Counted from the stretch's first letter, positions 42,808 to 54,777 are shown. The stretch is DNA of 64,000 bases from Sparassis latifolia (GCA_018466975.1 CM031560.1:1612001-1676000); one strand, 5' to 3'. Numbers and translations: made by a program. Notes: a model not told the origin generated them from the letters alone.

Positions 42808-45548
42808 ATGTCCTCCTCGCGCCAGAAGGCCCCGCCGGTCCAACGTCGGCCGCGCACCGTCGACCCGCCCTTCCGAGCGGTGCTCTCTCTCCCCGTACGT
42901 CCTCCCCGACGCGACTCACCCGACGCTGCTCACCCGTTCGTCCTCAGCGCCGCCTGCTCCACCCGCCCAGCCCCCGCGGCAAGCTGCCCTCGTGGGGCAT
43001 CGCCCCGCGCTTCACCGTCACCCTCGACGACATCCTCGACCGCCGCCACCTCCCGCCCCTCGGCCTCAAAGACTTTGAGGAGTGGCTCCTCTTCGTCGAG
43101 CACTCCCCCGAGTCCCTGTCCGGCCCCCTTCCTCTCCTCCCCCGCTATCAGCTGACGCGACCTCTCCCAGGTACTTCATCCTATGGCTCCGCGAGTACAC
43201 CGCCCGCTTCGACGCCTGGATCCACGCCTCCAAGGGCGCGTTCACCCCCACCGACCCTGTCCACCCCAGCTCGTACCGCACTCCGCCCACACGTCCCCCT
43301 CCCAGCCCCGCCCTGCTTTCCTTCTATATGCGCGCAAAGCACACATTCCTCCTCCACGACGCCCCCTACGAACTCCTCGTCCCCACCGACGCCCTCGCCC
43401 CCTTCCGCTCCTCGCAAGCCTATCCGTATGATTGCAGTGCGTGTCTTCTCTTCTATAATTCTTTGTTTTTGCCGCCTTGGAGCTCCTGAACGTATACCAC
43501 GGGACCCATCCAATCTCACATGGTCACAGAGAGCGTGCCGCCCTCTCAGCTGGCGGCCGTTCACCCTTGGTCTGTCATAACAACTTCATATCCTGTAGTC
43601 GCTGTATCTGTCTCCCGTGCAGACTGTACAAGCGTTCCTGTTCACGGTCTTTTGCCGAACAGTCTGCGGCTTTGCGTACCCGATCAACTCACCCGGGTGG
43701 GATGCCCACCCTTCGTCCAAACATCCGCCCAGCTTGCTTGCGTCTTCAAAGCATGGGAGAGGAGGCAGATATCTGCCTTCCCAACTGTTTGCACCACCTG
43801 AATGGGACCCGGGTGCTCGTCGCACGAGCTCGAGGGCCGTTTCGACGCTTACATACGAGTCGACCGACGCTGCTTTCCCACCTGCGATCATGGCGACTGG
43901 TGTCACTGTCATGCAAACTTGATTAGACGCCGATTTCGAGCAGTGTCCACACGCACACCCCGTCTTCAGGTCCAAGCTGCAGCCAAGAGAAACTGATCTA
44001 CCCCCCTTTGCAGGCTTGCCACCGGACCCCCTCGTCTTCGCCGAGCTCGCCGCCCTCGTGCGCACGGCCCTCGCCGAGAGTCTCGCCCGCTTCGTCCGCG
44101 CGACCTTCGCCAACGTCGACGCACCCCGCGCCGTCTGCGGGTGCTACGGCGGGACGGTGATCTTACTCGCGGGCAGGTGCGTGTTCCTCCTTCTCCGAGG
44201 TTTTTGACCTGATCCCTTCCTCCCTTTTTTTGTTATCTTCTTTTTTCTCGGCGTGCAGCATCCCGCCGATCGTCACGAGTATCGTGCTGGGCAGCAGCCG
44301 ATGGTGGCGGCTGTTTGCGCTCCCCGGGATGTGGCTCGGCCTGACGGTGCTCATCGCGGCCACGTACGGCGTGCGTCTCTCTCGTCCTCTTTCTCTCTTC
44401 GTGAATCTGACGGGTCGCCGGACGACATCAGGTCTGCATGATGATCTACCTCTTCGGCGACCTCCGCCAATTGCGCTCGTTCGAGCTCCTTCGGCCGCCC
44501 TCCGACCCTGCGCTGACCGTTGACCGCTCGAAGAAGGCCGGGTGGCTGACCCCGCGCGTGACACCCGCGATCTCGCCGCCCACGCTGCTCACATCCACAG
44601 CCGTAGAGAGTCCGGGGCTGCTGCCTGTCCCGTGTGCCCCCCCTGCACCTGCAGACGCGAAGGCGCCCCAGAAGCCGCAGCTGAGCATCGTCTGCGGCCC
44701 CCCCGCGCACTGGCCCGGGCCAGACCGCGCGCTCACACCATTCTCGTACGACTCGCGCAGCATGTACTCGCAGTCCACGGGCGGCCTCAGCGAGCACTAC
44801 GGCTCGGACTACGAGGACGAGGACGAGGACGACGCGTGCAGCGACGCGCGCATCCACGTCTCCGACGCGTTCTTCGACGAGCACCCCGCCGCGCCGGACG
44901 CGCCGTTCCCCGCGCCCCCCCTCACCGCGTCGTTCATCCGGCCCTATGTCTACCGCGCCGAGGACGCGTACGCGGAGGGCGACGTCGAGCGTGGAGAGGC
45001 CGGGACCGCCGCCGCGCGCCAGCCCGTCGACGTGTTCGACTTTGACGCGCTCCCGCCCGCGCGCCGCAGGCCGTCCGTGCCGCACGCGGCCGCCACACTG
45101 CAGGCGCCTCCGTCGGTGCACGCCGCGCCGGACGAGAAATCGCACCGCGGCGCGCGGGCGCTCCTCGGCGTGCTGCAGGCGCGATGCGCGCCGCGGAATA
45201 TCGTGCGCACGCGCTTCGCGGGGGACGTGGGCGTCGGTATTGGGCTCGGTGCCGTGAGGGCGCGCCGGCGCGTTGCGATCCCGGCGTTTGCGCTCCTCCC
45301 GAGCCCGACCGCGTCGAGCGCGTCGTTCTCTGCGGCGGCGAGCGCGAAGCTCCTCCGCGCGGGAGAAGGAACGGGCGAGGGGGTGGATCCCTGCTGCGCC
45401 GTTTGCGGTGCCGGTGACGCCGGTGCTGAGCCCGGTGGTGTCGCGTGCGCAGTGGGAGATTGTGGTGCGGAGCGGGGTGCTGGCTGCGGTTGTGAGCGGG
45501 CTTTTGGGTGTGGTTGTTTTGGCGCTGCCTGTGCGGCGCACGGTGTAG
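42808..45548 (+). CDS. RGS-domain membrane protein, with an apparent G5 frameshift near the 3' end
   Basis: Regulator of heterotrimeric G-protein signalling, expected to speed GTP hydrolysis on a G-alpha subunit at a membrane. Exons: 42808-42894, 42948-43117, 43171-43436, 44014-44176, 44259-44370, 44432 to stop. Key blocks are APRFTVTLDDILDRR, LGLKDFEEWLLFVEHSPESL, YFILWLREYTARF, LPPDPLVFAELAALVRTA. Two membrane segments follow (GGTVILLAGSIPPIVTSIVL and LFALPGMWLGLTVLIAATYG). The conserved C-terminal SPVVSRAQWEIVVRSGV with a third membrane segment is in the next frame, needing one less G in the run at 45376-45380. Intron 3 is 577 nt, ten times the norm here. Confidence 0.82.
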
Positions 45549-46798
45549 GAGTGGGTTGTGGTGGTGAGTGGTGTTCTTGTTCTTGGTCTTGGTCTGGGTG
45601 GCGGTGCGGAGCTGAGTGCGTGTTTTGTGTAGGTGGGCTTGTGAAGATGGGCGGTTGGGTTTGTTGTGTTTGGGGCCCTGTCCGGTTCTGATTCCGCTGT
45701 TGTGAATTGTAGGCGCTACGGCGTCGTGTGCGTCCCGTCCGCTCCTTGAGATGAGTATCGTTTCTCCTATATTTTCTTTTTTTTTCCTTCCTTCTGTATG
45801 GTAGTTTCGAGTTTCGAGTAATCGTCCCCCGCCTCCTGCCCCGTTCTGGGCGTCCGTTCTTTTGCATATCTCCATCGTTCTCTCTCCGCCTCCCGCAGCA
45901 TTCTTCGCGCCGAGTCGCTCGTTATCGCCACCGCTGCTAGAGCTTGTATCCCCCGAGCGTTGTTTTCTGTACGTGTGTGTAGACCGTGCAGCCTGTCGTC
46001 CCGCTTTCGCCGATTGTCTTGTCCCGGCGCTCTTTGTTCTCTGTGTGTAATACTAGTGTTCTTGGCCCATATGGACTGACGCGGACGGTTTGCGAGTCTT
46101 GTATTGTCGGCGTCACATCGCTTGGCGTTCTTCGCCGCGAGTCGCTGGTCGCTCGTTGTCGCATCCGCTGCTGGAGCTTGTATCCTCCGAGGTTCGCCCT
46201 CGCGGTGTTTTCTGTACGTGTGTGTAGATCGTGCGGCATGTATCGACGTCCCGCTTTCGCCGGTTTCTGTCTGTGTGCAATACTGGTATTAACTGGGCCT
46301 ACGGACTACCGGCAACGGCTTGCGAGGCGCTTTTTCGTGCAATTCTTGTATGCGTGTGGGGATGCGGTTGTTATATGGTCGATGCTCAGAGCGGCGAAAT
46401 AAGTATCGATCCATAGTTGAAATCACGTACAATGTAATACACAATTATTGAACATTTGTGGAACTGTGCGCAAAAGACTGCGGCAATAACGTCGACTCGA
46501 TCGAGTGCACAGCGGCAGATGCCGAGATGATCAGGCAATCTGCAGATTTGTGATTGTTCTCGCGGTTTTTTTGTGGTGGCCTCAATTGTTGTTGTGCAAA
46601 CTTGTTTTGAGCCTTGATCGGCTCTGCGGACCAGTTCCACGACATAATTAACTCTGGGAGGAGGAGGAGTTCGCGTTGACTCATCGAGTGCGGTGCGTCC
46701 TTTTTCTCCTGCACGCACACTTCACATCGACTCCGAGGGTAACTCATTATCTCGTACTCGCATAGAAAGCCCGCGCCTGCTGCCGGGCGATACCCCGA
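45549..46798. other. 3' flank of RGS gene and upstream of F-box paralogue 3
   Basis: No gene recognised. It holds a T/C-rich stretch (45775-45800) and the tandem repeat listed separately. The rest is anonymous. Confidence 0.35.
45900..46329. repeat. Imperfect 200-bp tandem repeat
   Basis: Copy A (45900-46098) and copy B (46127-46329) share, in order, TTCTTCGC-CCGAGTCGCT, GAGCTTGTATC, TTTTCTGTACGTGTGTGTAG, CCCGCTTTCGCCG, CTGTGTG-AATACT, and a final TTGCGAG. They differ by scattered substitutions and small insertions, so this is an old duplication. Confidence 0.75.
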
Positions 46799-48475
46799 AT
46801 GAGAACGCGCATCCGACGACAAGAGATGGAGGACGCAGACTCTGCGTCTACTAGATCCGGGAATCCATACTTCGCTCCCGCGGACGGACGCTGTCCGATC
46901 AACGACCTGCCCCCCGAGCTGCTCTCGCATATCTTCCTCCTCGGGAGCGCCGAATACACACAGGACGAGCACGACGAAGACGAAGAGGAGGCGGAGGCAG
47001 ACAACGCCGACAACGATGAGGAGGAGGAGGAGGAGGAAGAGGAGGAGGGCGAACCTGAGTGGGAGGTGCTCGTCTCGCACGTATGCCACCGCTGGCGCGA
47101 GGTCGCGCTGAACACGCCCGCGCTGTGGACCACGCTCGACTCCGACTGCGAACTGGAGAAGATTCGGGTGTACCTCGAGCGCTCGCAGAACGCGCCGCTC
47201 GTGCTCTCGTTCGACCTCGCGGAGGACGACGATGACGAGGAGGAAGACGAGGGGCGCGACGACGACGACGACGCGGACACCGCCAAGGACGTCGCGCTTA
47301 CGATCCGCCTCGGCGAGACCCTCGCGCTCATCATGCCGCACGTCGGGCACTGGCGCTCGTTTGAACTCATGGTCTCCGATTACGCGCTGATGCACCTCGC
47401 GCTCCTCGAGTTCGGCAGGGCGCCCGCGGCGCCCATCCTGGAGGAGCTCCTGCTGTACGTCTACGATGACACGGACGAGTACGACACGTTCCACCCCGAG
47501 CCCCTGAAACAGCAGGACTTCGTCCTCTTCGGCGGCAGCGCGCCCAAGCTGACGCACGTCGCGCTCTGGGGCGTGCACCTCGACTGGGCGCGCTCGCATT
47601 TCCTCAGCGGGCTGCAGGAGTTCGAGCTCGCGTACCACGCCAAGGACGTGCGCCCGAGCTTCGCAGACGTCGCCCGCATCCTCCATGGGTCGCCCGAGCT
47701 CCACACGCTCACTTTCTGCCTATCCGGGCCCGCGGGCGGCCCGGTCGAGTGGCTGACGAGCATGTTCGAGGACGTGCCCGAGGGCGTATCGGTCTCGACG
47801 ACGCTCGCGCTCCCGTCCGTGAAGAAGCTCGTGCTCGCGTACCTCGAGCCCGCGTACGTCATGCCGCTCGTGGAGCGCCTCGCGCTGCCGCACCTCGCCG
47901 AACTTGCGCTGGACCTCGAACAGGACGACTTCAGCGACTTCCTCGTTATGCTCGCGAGGCCCGCGTCCGCGACGGGCAAGCCCCTCCTCGCGGAGCTCGA
48001 GTCGCTCAAGGTGTCCGGGCTGCCGTGCGGCGACGAGGCTGTCGCTGAGGCACTCGGCGCGCTGTCGAATCTCACGTACATCAACCTGAATTTCGGGTTT
48101 ATCGAGAACTCGTGGGCGCGGTACCTCATCGACCCGCCCTCGAAGGCTGCGGCGGTGACGAGCCCTAGCGGGGCGCGCGTGTTCTGCCCGCGCCTCCAGA
48201 CGCTGACGGTGACGGGGCTCGACGGCGGGGAGGTGATGGGGATCATAGCGGCGCGCAAGAATGCGGGAGTGCCCATTAGGCAGCTGCAGATAAACGAGGA
48301 CGATCATGTGGATGAGGAGCAGGACGAGTGGCTGAGACAGAATGTGGAGAGCTTTGAAACGTTTGAGGCCTCCGACGACGAAATCGTGTTCGATGGCTCC
48401 GACGTTGACATGGATATTGAAGAAGTTGAAGAAGACGGTACAGATGATTTCTATGCTTGGGAAGATGTAGACTGA
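46799..48475 (+). CDS. F-box-like/LRR protein, paralogue 3
   Basis: Intronless, 558 aa. F-box core INDLPPELLSHIFLLGS, then a long Glu/Asp linker (about 35 acidic residues near residues 60-85), then EVLVSHVCHRWREVALNTPA and LWTTLDSD. Leu-rich repeats follow (APKLTHVALWGVHLDW, LPSVKKLVLAYLEPAY, LPHLAELALDLEQDD), and the C-terminus is acidic. It keeps six C in the segment where paralogue 2 has seven, so it is a useful reference. Alternative ATG at 46826 (MEDADSAST). It converges on the membrane protein at 48731. Probably an SCF substrate receptor by family; targets unknown. Confidence 0.87.
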   Translation: MRTRIRRQEMEDADSASTRSGNPYFAPADGRCPINDLPPELLSHIFLLGSAEYTQDEHDEDEEEAEADNADNDEEEEEEEEEEGEPEWEVLVSHVCHRWREVALNTPALWTTLDSDCELEKIRVYLERSQNAPLVLSFDLAEDDDDEEEDEGRDDDDDADTAKDVALTIRLGETLALIMPHVGHWRSFELMVSDYALMHLALLEFGRAPAAPILEELLLYVYDDTDEYDTFHPEPLKQQDFVLFGGSAPKLTHVALWGVHLDWARSHFLSGLQEFELAYHAKDVRPSFADVARILHGSPELHTLTFCLSGPAGGPVEWLTSMFEDVPEGVSVSTTLALPSVKKLVLAYLEPAYVMPLVERLALPHLAELALDLEQDDFSDFLVMLARPASATGKPLLAELESLKVSGLPCGDEAVAEALGALSNLTYINLNFGFIENSWARYLIDPPSKAAAVTSPSGARVFCPRLQTLTVTGLDGGEVMGIIAARKNAGVPIRQLQINEDDHVDEEQDEWLRQNVESFETFEASDDEIVFDGSDVDMDIEEVEEDGTDDFYAWEDVD

Positions 48476-48730
48476 AGTGGCTTCAAGTTCGTGATGCGGA
48501 TGAGCTGTGCAACTTGTCCTCAGTATTCGTAGATTCTGGTCGGAATGTCCATCGCATATTATCTTGAGTTATAATGGGTATTGTGTGTCCATCGCGTGTC
48601 ATCGACATGAATACAGTACAACTGCAACCCTCCGTATGGTCGCGTGCATAATACAAGACAGGAAGACGGGGTATGCTTCCGACATAGCAATAAGATAATA
48701 ACTACGGCCGATGAGCGAAAGGCGATGACT

Positions 48731-49523
48731 TCACCTCCATGGTCGATGGCCCGAATCCGAGTCATCATCTCCGTCGTCATTATACGGCACCTCCGCAATG
48801 CCTATCACGACATCCGGCACGCCCTCCTCTTCCTCATCCCAAAACTCCCGCAGCCTCTTCTCCTTCCCCTTGGGCGACGTTCCCTGTTCGGCACCATCCA
48901 GCGCGTGTGAATGTCGCGGGTTCGGCATCGCGATGAGAAGCGACACTTGCAATTGCGCGACCTGCGACAGCGCGTCGGACTCTTGCTCACCCGAAAAGGG
49001 TGATACTGGATCGCTACCTACGTCCTGGGCGAGAGGCGATGGCGCAGTAGACGGTGTCGCGGACGCGTGCACGAACACGCGCCGGAGGAAGTTGGACTCG
49101 GGAAGCACAGTCCGCAGAGAGGTAGGCTCCTGCGAGGCGAGCGACGGTGGCGACGCGTTCCCACATCCGGGCCTTCTCACAGCAATCCGCGCCGTGACGG
49201 GCTATATAGTGCGCAGCAGACCGATAAGCCACGCGAGGTGGGCAGTGGGGGTGGAAATGACTGACCACGATGTATGCCCACTCGCCGCGGGCTGCGGGGA
49301 AGAGGGTCGCGTCCCAGAGCTTGGGCTTGTCGAGGTACTTCCGGGAGCCCGGAGCGCTGGCGCCAGGAGGGATGAACGTTCCCGCGGCAATCGCCTCCTC
49401 TACCCGGCGGCGGAAGCGCCTGCGGAGGTAGAAGGAACGAAAGACGATGGCGGTAGAGACGAAGAGCAGCACAAAGAGCGTCGCCAGAAAGGTGAACCTG
49501 GACGTCGAGGAGAACGTGCCCAT
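48731..49523 (-). CDS. Small single-pass membrane protein, function unknown
   Basis: Two exons (49266-49523, 48731-49201) separated by a 64-nt intron with a GTCAGT donor give 242 aa. One membrane span at residues 12-29 (FLATLFVLLFVSTAIVFR) is followed by a basic juxtamembrane run (FYLRRRFRRRVEEA), which predicts an N-out, C-in orientation. The cytoplasmic part has KYLDKPKLWDATLFP, VPEVPY-like and SLLIAMPNPRHSH segments and an acidic end (EEEEGVPDVVIG, NDDGDDDSDSG). The layout resembles uncharacterised basidiomycete proteins. Function is unknown. Confidence 0.7.
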
Positions 49524-50229
49524 ATGGGAGGAAGACGACGAGCGGGTCAGTCACAGGTCAGTGCGTCAATGGCTACAGTGCTTAAGATGGCTCAGACTGC
49601 GCACAGGTACAGTGTGGACGACGGCCCGGTACTCCCACCGCCTGTCGTGGTGGTCACTTGTTGCGACGGCGAGCTTTGCGTGGGGGTCGACGACGACGAC
49701 GACAGCGAGCTCGACATGGTGGGCGACAACGAGAAGCTACCCACTTACCTTGGAGACATGACGGTCCTCCTGCCTCAATGGCTACCTGCTACGTCCCTTT
49801 ACGTAACGGTCGACCGCGATGCGTTTCTTTCATGCCGAGATGCTTTCCCGTCGGCACAATCTCTATGTAGGAAGTTACCCTCAGGGTGCACAGCGTGTTC
49901 AACGTTCTGCCTCCAATCCGCCTCACGATGCAGTAATACGCTCGTTTCATGTGCGAGGTGCCCACAAAGAGGGTAACGTCGACGAGACTTCAATCGCGCT
50001 GTTGAGAACGTCGAAAACTTCTTCTGCATTATTTGCCTTGTTGTACTAGAAGTAATTACATGCGGTCGTCGGCACAATTCGTAAACGTACGTACAGAGAA
50101 CTTGAATTCAGCTCAGGAACAACCAAAAAAAAGAGTGTGAGGGTCGGCACCCTCGTCCGTGTCAAGGTGCGAACGAAGTGCTACAAAAGTATCGGGAGGC
50201 AGCAAGCATTCACTTTAGTAAAAAAAAAT
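49524..50229. other. Intergenic
   Basis: Between the membrane protein start and the stop of the Tcp11 gene. A plus-strand open frame reaching 49976 is mostly the antisense shadow of the membrane protein gene. No separate gene is supported. Confidence 0.4.
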
Positions 50230-52729
50230 TCAGTGAGAAGCTTCAGTCAGAGGAATGAACCCGGGCTGCGTGTACACCGCGCCATACACGTTCAAGTGGA
50301 TCGTCGCCACCTTCGCCAACCGTTCCGCGAGGTGGTGGATCTCGGGCGTCAGCGGCTCCAGCCCGTTCGTCGTCCCCGCATCCGCCGCCGCCAGCGCGTC
50401 GCCCGCGCCCTTCTGCAGCGTCGGCACGACGATCTGCACCGCCACCTCCTGCACCTGCTCGCGGATCCGCCGGCGCATAAGGCAGCTCAGCGGCGAGTCC
50501 TGCCGCAGGTTCGTCTCCGCCCAGCTCGACGCAAGACGGATCATCTGCTCATCGGGCGTGTGCACGTGTGGTGGGAGCTGCGAAGACGGGACGTCCGACG
50601 CCGCGGCGGCGCCCGAGCGCTGTTGCACATCACTGGCGCGCATGGCGACCTGCAGGACGACGTCGCTCATCGCGTCCCGCCACTTGCACCACTCGGCGTC
50701 TGGCTCGGTGGCGGCACCCGCCGTGCGCCGGTGCGCGTGCGAGAACCAGTGGCCCAGGTGCGGCGGGCCGATCTCCCAGATCTCCTTCTTGAGCCGCAGC
50801 AGCTCGTCGAGCTTCACGCTCGCACGCGGCGCGTCCGCCCGCGCCCCCGACGCCGAGTACACGAGCTGGCGGTAGAGCATGAGGAGCATGTACAGGGTTG
50901 TGAAGTCGGCAGCGTCTGTGCTGAGCGTGACGAGCCGCGCGTGGTCGAGATACAGCGTCTCGGGGTATCCTGGGAAAGACGTGACGGAGGGCGGGGTACG
51001 GTGTGTAGTCGAAGGAGAAGAGACGGTGGGCGATGAAGATGATAAAGGCGAGGGCGGGTCGAAGATGAGATTCACGATCGCGTTTGTTACTGCTATCTGT
51101 ATCTGCGTCCACCGGGGGTATTTTGCGAAGTTGTGGAGAGCCGAATTGGAACTCAGCGCTGCCGCCTCGTTGCGCGCCGCGAGCTCCCCATATGCGGCTT
51201 GCAGCCAACTTCGCGTGACATCAAGTGAGAGACGTCCATTTTTGCCGCTCTCCTGGAATGTTTTCAACTCGTACTGAGCGGCGGAATGGACAAGGTACGG
51301 TCGTAACGTTTGCAGCTGGTGGTTTGCAACATCCTATGATGTCAGAGAAAATGTCGGTCAGTCTGCCTGAAGTAGATAACCTTTAAGCTCACCAGCTTCA
51401 TCAGCTCCATGATCTCGAAGCACAATCGGATGGCGCGGACAGCTTCTACTTTGCCACCATTGCCCCCAGGCGTGCAGGACTTGGCGAGAGCCACCATTTG
51501 GTCGACAGCATGATCACGCATGGGGGCACAGTGACATCGAATGATATCGCCGATGGTCTGGAATATACCCGAGGGATCGAACAGGCCATGATCGAGCTCC
51601 TGTTGGATCAGGTCCGCATCGAGGATTGAGCGCAGGAGCGCGACGTGCGCGGCGTTCTGCTGAAACTGCGGGTGGTGCAGCGCGCCCGGCTGCATGTACA
51701 GGCCGTTCGACGTAGACATGACGGGCTGGATGATCGACACGAGGACTTCGAGAAGCTCGGAGAGGAGGGGTCGTATGCGCGAGGCGACCCGCACCGTAGT
51801 GAGGTTCTCTGGCGAGGAGAACGCGAGGATGGGCCGCGCTGTGGGCAGGGGGAAGCTACTGCAGACGCATATGCGCTCGCACGGTCGACCTTGTGCGTCC
51901 AGGGTGGTGCAGGTGCAGCCGCATTCCAACTCTCGCACGATGGCGAGCCAGTAGTTGTCTGCCAGATCGCGCTTCCTGCGACTGGACGTGGGACGGAACT
52001 GGAGCCCTGAATCAAATAGCAGATCGTGACCTAAGAGAGGCAAGTATGACCACATGAGATACGTCTATCACTACAGTAGATAGATGACGAACGGAGTTGG
52101 GGATTCCGGAGGATGGCTTCGAGATCTAACTCCTTCAGTGTTTCTCTATTAATCGGGGGCTGGTGAGGGGGTATATACGGTGAAGTTGGCTCAATAGGTG
52201 AAACGGGAAGGGAACATGAAGGGCGAGGAAGAGAAGGGAAGGAGCCGACACGCAACAGAGAGCCTCTGCTGGGGCCCGGTTCGGTTGCCGAGACGATACC
52301 TGTGTCGCGAGTTTCTACACGAGGACGGCGGAGGGGGTGGTACCTGCGTGGAGACAGAGCAGAATGGCTGAGCGGTGTGCGCCCCCTGCGCAAACGTCTA
52401 GGGGAGAGGGGGCTAATGGGTATATCGATGCGTGGACGCTTCGGTTTGGAGGGCTTCTCAGCTGCAGAATCTTGCGCAACGAAGGGGGAGACAGGCTGTG
52501 TCCAAGCGTGGACCATACCTTGATCAGTGTCTACGAGTAGCCACGGGGCTGATGCGCGGTGGTCGGTGGGTTTGGTAGGACATCTGGGCGTCGCAGATGG
52601 CGCGAAACGATCTTGAGGGGAGGAAGATGGGGTGGAATTTGATGGATCTTGGGACTGGTCGTCAGAGTCGGCCTTGCGCTTGCGAGTTAAAGACTGGATA
52701 GGACGAGAGTCATGAGCAAGGTCGTCCAT
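50230..52729 (-). CDS. Tcp11/Sok1 family protein
   Basis: Three exons (52093-52729, 51393-52030, 50230-51333) give 792 aa. The N-terminus is Pro/Ser/Arg-rich and predicted disordered (PISPLSPRRLRRGRTPLSHS). The Tcp11 core starts at INRETLKELDLEAILRNPQL, then DNYWLAIVRELECGCTCTTL, SIIQPV, ELDHGLFDPSGIFQTIGDII and RCHCAPMRDHAVDQMVALA. A second helical part covers LYLDHARLVTLSTDAADFTT and LYMLLMLYRQLV. In yeast, Sok1 is a high-copy suppressor of PKA defects, so a link to cAMP signalling is possible. ATG at 52729 is preferred over 52849. Confidence 0.88.
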
Positions 52730-54777
52730 GAGACTTGAGGTGGTGGAGAGATGGTGGAGAAAGGGAGAGAGAGAGGGGACGATATGTATGTATTTAGGGA
52801 GGGAAGGGAGACGAACACATGGTAGAGAGCCGCCTGCACACGCTCCCATGCCCGACTCCTTTCAGCTCCGGCAACAGGCGCGCATTTTCTTTCTTTTCTT
52901 TCCCTCAAGCGCATGGCCCCTGCATGCGCCCACCGTATGTTTTTCTCCCCCCGACATATCCGCCTCTGCACCAAGCCCCATACCAACCACCAGCCACGCC
53001 ACTGCTGCATAGTGCCTATGCCCACCCGTTTACCGGTTCTCTCTGGTACCATTTGGCAGCTCTGCTTGCTCTTGTCAGCGGATCACCCACCACCAATCTC
53101 CGCGCTCTTGGTTCGCACGCTAAAGCTGCACCTTCGCCACGTTCTCACATCCTGCAGAAAAACCGTCTTGTCCAGATACCCCGACCTAATACGTAAGTCT
53201 GTCTATCAGATATGTGCCTCCCTATGTGGCGATTGATTTTCCATCTAAACAGGCGCGTTTCGCGCGTCGCCTCTCCATGTCGTGTCGCGTCGCGTACAAC
53301 GCACCTAGTGTGGTTATCTCCATCCACCCCCGCCTCATGGCTACGAACAGTAGTGCACGACCACCCACCGTCCCTGCGAGCAGCTTGTTTGCATTGTGCC
53401 CGATCGATGGAAATGCACACGGCCAAGAACTGCGTGTCACCAACCTTGCCGTGTTCGGACAAAGGCGCAGACACGAGGCTCGCAGCGCGCACGCCGCAGC
53501 GAGCCTCCCTGCATTTTCCAGGTATGTTCCGCACAGGAGAGCTTCGCCCTTGTGCACCTTCTTGGCTCTCCTGTAGTGTGTACATTGCTCCCATGTCTTA
53601 TGTTGATCCATCGTGCCGCACTCGTCTTGGTGTGCGTGTGCGATAGCCCTTGCTCTCTGAACACTGAAACGTGAGCGAGTGCGCTGATGCCATCGTCCAA
53701 GCTGATCGATGGTTAGCATGAAAGTTCCGCTCCGTCAAGCTATACCTCTACTCTCTGAAGAGGTCCCACCGAACATGCCGATACTATCATAATCTAGCTC
53801 TGATCAGGCTCCGAATCACTTGATGGCTGTGTCACTTACGGAACGGCCATCTCTCATCCAGCTCCTGTCCACATCCACGTCCAGTGGTTGACGGTTCGTA
53901 TCAGTTCATCTGTGTCGTCTCAGGGATATCTGCCCCATCCGCCTGGCCCCCGCTCCCTCAGTGAGAACGGGCTGCTGCATATCCTCATGTCGACCCAGCT
54001 GCCGCAGGTCCAAGGCACCTCCTTCGCCATTCACAGACAGACAAAGGGGCACCTCAAAGGCGGCACGCTGCGAACGCCAATGCCAACATCCCCGCACGTT
54101 CCCAAAGATCGGAGCCAATAGCCCCCCTCTGTCACGTCTGGAGGCGTCTGGGGCGCGCCTCCCCTGCAGAGTCTCCATGCTTCGCGGACTGCGATGGTTA
54201 TCTCAGCGCCGGCCTGCCATGAAGGCCCGAGGAAGGGGGCCACCACAATAAGGTATCCGGGACTGGGTTGCCATGGCTGGTGGTACGCAGGAGGCCGTGT
54301 GCCACGAGTCGCGCATCGACTCTCACGTCTGCGCGTCACCACTCACGAATATATCTTTCTGGGACGGCACCCTGACGCTGTTCGTACGCTGCTGTCTCCT
54401 ATTTCTGGTGAGCATGAGAGGCCAGTGTGCAGCCTTCAGCGCTGCTGCTGCTGATAGGTCGACCCACCGAGGCTCCGAGACGCGTCGTCCAATGTCTTGC
54501 GCGAAAATAGTAATCTGAAAGGGCACGCGCCGAGTAGAACTTGCGGCCAGCGCGACGTGTGCCGTGGAAGCCCAACATTGACACAGTCCGGCGCCGTGGA
54601 GTCGGGGGCAAAGACTTTGACGTCAACACGCCAGGAAGGATACGGATTCCAGGCTGAAGAAGAGAGAAACTTCGGAGGTATGTACGTACACGTCCCGGAG
54701 GTGAACACGCTGCGTGATCGAGGTCATGAGATTGCTGTCGAATATAATATACATGGTCGTTGAGCGCAGCGTCCGTC
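52730..54777. other. 2-kb upstream region of the Tcp11/Sok1 gene
   Basis: The region lies upstream of the Tcp11/Sok1 gene and downstream of VMA2. It has many overlapping ORFs of 100-165 codons on all frames, which is expected from high GC, and none shows family similarity. It may hold a long regulatory region or an unrecognised short RNA. Confidence 0.35.

Noticed and set aside
44351..45875. Long minus-strand ORFs of 300-400 codons over the RGS gene
   Set aside because: They are antisense to the conserved RGS exon, Arg-rich and have no similarity; the GC-rich coding strand makes such shadows common.
46445..47704. 419-codon minus-strand ORF
   Set aside because: It is a shadow of F-box paralogue 3, with no family signature.
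48798..49976. 392-codon plus-strand ORF
   Set aside because: Most of it is antisense to the spliced membrane-protein gene, which has good splice sites and a membrane span.
53145..53719. Overlapping 145-165 codon ORFs upstream of the Tcp11 gene
   Set aside because: They overlap each other on opposite strands and show no similarity or splicing support.
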